Shown here in pieces: positions 5,600 to 8,562 of a DNA stretch of 8,562 nucleotides (positions are counted from its first letter, which is position 1; every line of letters starts with the position of its first letter). The translations under genes and the position numbers were made by a program. The notes below the pieces were generated by a model that was given only the letters and a program-made list of their open reading frames with translations, searched no databases and was not told where the DNA came from. This DNA comes from Pseudomonadota bacterium (lineage in GTDB: Bacteria; Myxococcota; UBA9042; PHBI01), in contig SXIE01000071.1 in assembly GCA_005772945.1 (NCBI GenBank), positions 1 to 8,562 on the forward strand. The letters run 5' to 3'.

Positions 5600-6304
5600 A
5601 TGTCGAAGTACTTCCGCTGCGATGAGACGCTGACGCCCGGGGCCGAGGTGACGCTCCCGGGTCATCGCTTCGTGCGCGTGCTGCGGGCGAAGGTCGGCGA
5701 TGGGCTGACGCTGTGCGACCCGACGGGCGCGCTGTGGAGCGCACGAATCGCGGCGCTCGAGCCCTTCCGCGTGCTGGCGATCGCGCGCCAGGAGGGCCCG
5801 CGTCGCGAGGCCGCGCACGCGCTCGAGGTGTGGCTGCCGCTGCTCAAGGGCGGCCGCACCGACGACCTCGTTCGGCAGCTGACCGAGCTCGGCGCGACGC
5901 GCATCGTGCCGTTTGCGTCCGCGCGCGGCGTGGTGCGGCTGGACGCGGGCAAGGCCGCCGAGCGGCAGGCGCGCTTTGCGAACATCGCCCGCGAGGCCGC
6001 GCAGCAATGCGGCCGGACCCTGGTGCCCGAGGTGCTTCGACCAATCGTTGGTGTACCAACGATCGGTCCCGGCGTCTTTCTGTGGGAAGAGGGCGGCGCG
6101 CCCGCACGCGAGGCGCTCGTCGCGTGCCCGGGCCGAATCCTGGTCGGCCCCGAAGGCGGCCTCGCACCGGACGAGGCCGAGGCGCTCGAAGCGGCCGGCT
6201 GGCAGGCCGCGTGGCTCGGCCCGCGCATCCTACGCGCGGAGACGGCGTGTGTGACATTGGCCGTGCTCGCGCTGTCGGCGGCCGGCGAACACGGCTACGC
6301 GTAG
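5600..6304 (+). CDS. rsmE: 16S rRNA (uracil1498-N3)-methyltransferase
   Basis: RsmE, of the SPOUT (knotted) superfamily, methylates N3 of U1498 in helix 44 of 16S rRNA with S-adenosylmethionine. The 234-residue length is typical. An N-terminal PUA-like domain (residues 1-70) includes GHRFVRVLRAKVGD. The catalytic knot domain has KGGRTDDLVRQLTELG (from residue 83), RFANIAREAAQQCGR (125-139), the SAM-binding loop ILVGPEGGL (180-188) and LGPRILRAETA (206-216). Start ATG 5600 lies 13 bases after prmA with no clear ribosome binding site, suggesting translation coupled to prmA. The variable stretch PIVGVPTIGP (148-157) is encoded by the second 22-bp palindrome. The gene ends just before a 123-bp inverted-repeat element and the convergent MATE gene. 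Confidence 0.95.
   Translation: MSKYFRCDETLTPGAEVTLPGHRFVRVLRAKVGDGLTLCDPTGALWSARIAALEPFRVLAIARQEGPRREAAHALEVWLPLLKGGRTDDLVRQLTELGATRIVPFASARGVVRLDAGKAAERQARFANIAREAAQQCGRTLVPEVLRPIVGVPTIGPGVFLWEEGGAPAREALVACPGRILVGPEGGLAPDEAEALEAAGWQAAWLGPRILRAETACVTLAVLALSAAGEHGYA
6043..6064. repeat. 22-bp imperfect palindrome inside rsmE, copy 2
   Basis: This copy matches the same palindromic consensus (half-sites GATCGTTGGTG and CACCAACGATC) at 20 of 22 positions. Including flanking bases, 12 of 13 pairs match around a two-base centre (6042-6054 against 6055-6067 without the centre adjustment is less symmetric). Its codons ATC-GTT-GGT-GTA-CCA-ACG-ATC again use A/T-ending choices. It lies in a region of RsmE between conserved motifs, where sequence is free to vary, so an inserted or maintained DNA motif would be tolerated. 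Confidence 0.55.
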
Positions 6305-6320
6305 GCCCACATGAATGCCC

Positions 6321-6443
6321 GCAGGCTGTTCAAAATGGCCGATATCCTAGGAGCAAGCGAGTGAGCGACGAGGCGACCCTTCGGTCGCCGCAGGAGCGAA
6401 CGAGCGCCGCGACGACGGAGATCGGCCATTTTCAACAGCCTGC
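6321..6443. mobile_element. MITE-like palindromic element with 23-bp terminal inverted repeats
   Basis: The ends 6321-6343 (starting GCAGGCTGTT, ending ATGGCCGAT) and 6421-6443 are inverted copies matching at 22 of 23 positions, the exception being C6331. Near the exact centre is a perfect hairpin: GGCGACC (6372-6378), loop CTTC, GGTCGCC (6383-6389). The two inner arms also carry similar direct repeats, AGGAGCAAGCGAG (6349-6361) and AGGAGCGAACGAG (6392-6404). No gene fits inside. I see no target-site duplication. It fills the gap between convergent rsmE and the MATE gene, its last base being part of the MATE stop codon. It may be a non-autonomous transposon relic, a REP-type repeat or a bidirectional terminator. 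The structure is plain and the class uncertain. Confidence 0.6.
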
Positions 6444-7912
6444 TACGCCGAGCGCACCCAGTGCCCGCGCCTATACCAAAAGACGTACAAGACGCCCGAG
6501 ACGACGTTGCCGGCCGCGATGAGGATCCAGGTCCAGAGGACGTTCAAATCGAAAGCGGCGAGCGCGACGATGGTGGCGGGTGCGATGAACGCCAAGACGG
6601 CGATGAGGTCGATCTTGAAGCCGAGCATCGTCAGGCCGGCGCCCGTCAGAGCCTGCGAGAGGACCACCGCGAGCCCGAAGAGCAGGTAGCTCGCGCCGAC
6701 GATCTGCAGGTACTCGACGCCGTATTGGAGGACACGCGGGTCGCTGTCGAAGATGCCGATGATCTGCGGCGCGAAGGCCAGGAAGATGATCTGGAACACG
6801 GCCACGAACGCGAGGTTGAAGCCGGCCGCATACCAGCCGGCTTTCAGCGCGCGCGCCTTGTCGCCGGCGCCGAGGTTCTGACCGACGTAGGTGCTGGCGG
6901 CCGCGCCCCATCCCATCGAGAGGAAGAGGACCAGCGTCTCGAGGCGGATGCAGATGCCGTAGGCGGTCGAGGCCGTGTGGTCCAATTCGGTCGTGAAGAG
7001 GCGCGTCACGATCGCCAGGTACACCTCGATGATCGCGATGCGCAGGACGAACTGCGCCGAGTTCGGCCAGGCGACCTCGTAGAGCCGCTTGAACACATCG
7101 CGCGTCGGCAGCAGCGAGCGCGGCGCGAAGCGCACGAGGCCCTTGCGGCGCGCCAGGACGATGAGGCCGATCGCGAGCGCGATCGTGCGCGACCCGAGCG
7201 TCGACCAGGCCGTCCCGACGACGCCCATCGGCTCGATGCCGAGCGCGTCGGCGATCCCGCCCATCCAGGCGAAGGCCTCGGGCGCCGGCCCGTTGCCGTA
7301 GACGAAGAGGATGGCCCAGAAGAAGTTGAGGACGTTGGAGCCGACCAGGAGGACCAGCGGGGTCGTGCCGTCGCCGAGCGCGCGCAGGATGGCGCAGACC
7401 TGCAAGAGCAGAAGAATCGAGAAGCCGCCGGCCATGATGACGACCATGTAACTGGCCGTGAGCGAGGCCATGTCGCCTTTGGCCCCGAAGACGTCGCGCG
7501 TGATCGGATCGGCGAAGACGGAGCCGACCAGCCCGAAGACGATCGAAATGATCGCGACCAGGCTGATCGATTGCCACGTCACGAACGAGGCCCCGGCGGG
7601 GTCCTTCTCGCCGACGCGCCGTGCGACCATCGCCGCGGCCGCGTTCGCGACGCCGTTGCCGAGAATGGTCGGGATCATCGCGACCAGATCGCAGATGGCG
7701 AGCGCGGCGATGGCGTCGCCGGCGTTCGGGAGCCCGGCCACGATGAGCATGTCGACCAGGTTGAAGGTCGACTGCAGGACCATCGCGATGGCCAGCGGAA
7801 AGCCGAGCTTGAAGACGCCCCGGCCGAGCGGGCCGTGGACGATCTTCATCGCCTCGTCGTGCTCGTGCGCCTTCTTCTTGGCGGCTTTCTCGGCGGCGGT
7901 GGTGGGGTCCAT
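6443..7912 (-). CDS. MATE family efflux transporter
   Basis: MATE proteins are inner-membrane antiporters that expel drugs, metabolites or other organic compounds, driven by Na+ or H+. From ATG 7912 this gives 489 residues. A charged Lys/Glu/His N terminus precedes about twelve hydrophobic helices in two similar halves. Family-like motifs include [20 protein letters not shown], the [18 protein letters not shown] loop, [14 protein letters not shown] after the fifth helix, [19 protein letters not shown] at the start of the second half, and [19 protein letters not shown], which mirrors the first-half loop. An ATG at 7954 in the same frame would add 14 residues, but neither start has a strong ribosome binding site and 7912 gives the more usual N terminus. 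The gene is convergent with rsmE and divergent from secA. Substrate cannot be inferred. Confidence 0.92.
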   Translation of the reverse strand: MDPTTAAEKAAKKKAHEHDEAMKIVHGPLGRGVFKLGFPLAIAMVLQSTFNLVDMLIVAGLPNAGDAIAALAICDLVAMIPTILGNGVANAAAAMVARRVGEKDPAGASFVTWQSISLVAIISIVFGLVGSVFADPITRDVFGAKGDMASLTASYMVVIMAGGFSILLLLQVCAILRALGDGTTPLVLLVGSNVLNFFWAILFVYGNGPAPEAFAWMGGIADALGIEPMGVVGTAWSTLGSRTIALAIGLIVLARRKGLVRFAPRSLLPTRDVFKRLYEVAWPNSAQFVLRIAIIEVYLAIVTRLFTTELDHTASTAYGICIRLETLVLFLSMGWGAAASTYVGQNLGAGDKARALKAGWYAAGFNLAFVAVFQIIFLAFAPQIIGIFDSDPRVLQYGVEYLQIVGASYLLFGLAVVLSQALTGAGLTMLGFKIDLIAVLAFIAPATIVALAAFDLNVLWTWILIAAGNVVSGVLYVFWYRRGHWVRSA

Positions 7913-7991
7913 CGAGTCTCGGTAGAGCGATGCGGCTGCCCGCGCGCGTGGCATCCGTGCGTGGACCAGGACCGGACCTCAGAACGCACGA

Positions 7992-8022
7992 AACGCCCGA
8001 TGTAAGCGGGGCTTTGGGCGTT
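7992..8022. repeat. Nested inverted repeat upstream of the MATE gene
   Basis: AACGCCC (7992-7998) and GGGCGTT (8016-8022) are perfect inverted arms. Between them AAGC (8004-8007) and GCTT (8011-8014) form a second, inner inverted repeat. The arms flank the likely -10 of the minus-strand MATE promoter, so this could be an operator, or an RNA hairpin if transcription starts further upstream. Confidence 0.4.
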
Positions 8023-8029
8023 CCGTCAA
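8000..8029 (-). promoter_or_regulatory. Candidate promoter for the MATE gene
   Basis: Read on the minus strand, TTGACG (8029-8024) resembles a -35 box. After 18 bases comes TTACAT (8005-8000), a weak -10. The start would fall near 7993, leaving a leader of about 80 bases to the ATG at 7912. It is the best pair I can find between the two divergent genes on this strand, but only the -35 is convincing. Confidence 0.35.
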
Positions 8030-8128
8030 GTAGTTCAACCACGCCCTCAGGACGCGACGCGCGCCCGCCGAGGCGCTTCGCGGTTCCCTGGGCGAGCCGA
8101 ACGGCGTATGAGGCGGCCTTGAATTGGC

Positions 8129-8156
8129 TTGGCAAGTGCCGATGTTCTGCTATCGT
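8129..8156 (+). promoter_or_regulatory. Sigma70-like extended -10 promoter for secA
   Basis: TTGGCA (8129-8134) differs from the -35 consensus at one base. A 16-base spacer leads to TATCGT (8151-8156), preceded by TGC, an extended -10. Transcription would start near 8163, giving a leader of about 70 bases with a small hairpin (CCGCAT/ATGCGG, 8193-8207) ahead of the secA ribosome binding site. This is the most AT-rich stretch between 7955 and 8232. I see no gene in the rest of that gap. Confidence 0.6.
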
Positions 8157-8232
8157 TTTTCGCTCGCGCGTACCCCTTCATTGCCCCCGCGACCGCATGC
8201 CATGCGGCGCAGACCGAACGAGGCGGCCCGAC

Positions 8233-8562
8233 ATGTTCAAGTGGATGACGAAGCTCTTTGGGACCGCAAACGAACGGACCCTCAAGCGCATCAGGCCGCT
8301 CGTCGTAAAGATCAACGAGCTCGAAGAGAAGACGGCCAAGCTGAGCGACGCCGATCTGCAGGCCAAGACCGCGCAGTTCCGCGAGAAGATCGCGAACGGC
8401 TCGCCGCTCGACGAGATCCTGCCGTCGGCGTTCGCGGTGGTGCGTGAGGCGAGTCGGCGGCGTCTCGGGATGCGCCACTACGACGTTCAGATGGTCGGCG
8501 GCATCATCTTGCACCAGGGGAAGATCGCCGAGATGCGGACCGGCGAAGGCAAGACGCTCGTC
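8233..8562 (+). CDS. secA: Preprotein translocase ATPase SecA, N-terminal part
   Basis: SecA is the ATPase motor that pushes unfolded preproteins through the SecYEG channel. Only the first 110 residues are present before the window ends, with no stop. They match the SecA start closely: [20 protein letters not shown], then [51 protein letters not shown] and the Walker A region MRTGEGKT (residues 101-108) of nucleotide-binding domain 1. ATG 8233 follows GAGGCGG (8220-8226) at a usual distance. An in-frame ATG at 8197 would add twelve unusual residues and lacks a binding site. Divergent from the MATE gene, with its own promoter. Confidence 0.97.
   Translation, partial: MFKWMTKLFGTANERTLKRIRPLVVKINELEEKTAKLSDADLQAKTAQFREKIANGSPLDEILPSAFAVVREASRRRLGMRHYDVQMVGGIILHQGKIAEMRTGEGKTLV

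Noticed and set aside
6461..8005. Long plus-strand frame (514 codons) opposite the MATE gene
   Set aside because: Its product is an extreme Arg/Asp/Glu-rich sequence with no fold signals, while the opposite strand encodes a clear twelve-helix transporter.
6471..8135. Minus-strand frame of 554 codons overlapping the MATE gene in another frame
   Set aside because: Arg/His/Pro-rich shadow of the MATE coding sequence, and it crosses the MATE promoter region.

Overview
The window is GC-rich bacterial chromosome, roughly two thirds G+C by eye, with strong G/C preference at third codon positions. Most of it is housekeeping genes for translation and protein export. The gene order tRNA-Gln, rplY, pth, rpsF, rpsR, rplI, together with a long Ala/Lys-tailed L25 (CTC form) and an outer-membrane-type protein, suggests a Gram-negative of the Myxococcota / former Deltaproteobacteria kind. 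That placement is inference from gene order and composition, not from a search.

Layout. (1) Positions 3-905 (+) hold the 3' part of an unrecognised protein. It meets, tail to tail with a 34-bp overlap, a minus-strand gene (872-1696) for a probable secreted outer-membrane beta-barrel protein. (2) A plus-strand sigma70-like promoter (1726-1753) precedes tRNA-Gln(UUG) at 1800-1871. After it come rplY (bL25) and pth (peptidyl-tRNA hydrolase) with no obvious terminator between. (3) A 224-bp gap between pth and rpsF holds a CCGAGW hexamer repeat tract and a large hairpin, which is a candidate S6:S18 autoregulatory leader. It leads into the tightly packed rpsF-rpsR-rplI operon, closed by an intrinsic terminator (4598-4623). 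(4) prmA and rsmE, an L11 methyltransferase and a 16S rRNA m3U1498 methyltransferase, form a second short operon. (5) A 123-bp element with 23-bp terminal inverted repeats lies exactly between the convergent rsmE and a minus-strand MATE transporter gene. (6) The MATE gene is divergent from secA, whose first 110 codons (8233-8562) run off the end of the window.

How the genes work together: Gln tRNA supply, recycling of stalled peptidyl-tRNA (Pth), three ribosomal proteins plus L25, modification of L11 and of 16S rRNA, and SecA-driven export all serve protein synthesis and secretion. The MATE pump and the outer-membrane protein are the only envelope genes.

I found no phage, CRISPR array, toxin-antitoxin or defence system, and no clearly new gene system. 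The most unusual signals are non-coding. The first is a pair of near-identical 22-bp imperfect palindromes embedded in the same codon phase inside prmA and rsmE. The second is the MITE-like inverted-repeat element. The third is the structured and repetitive leader of rpsF.
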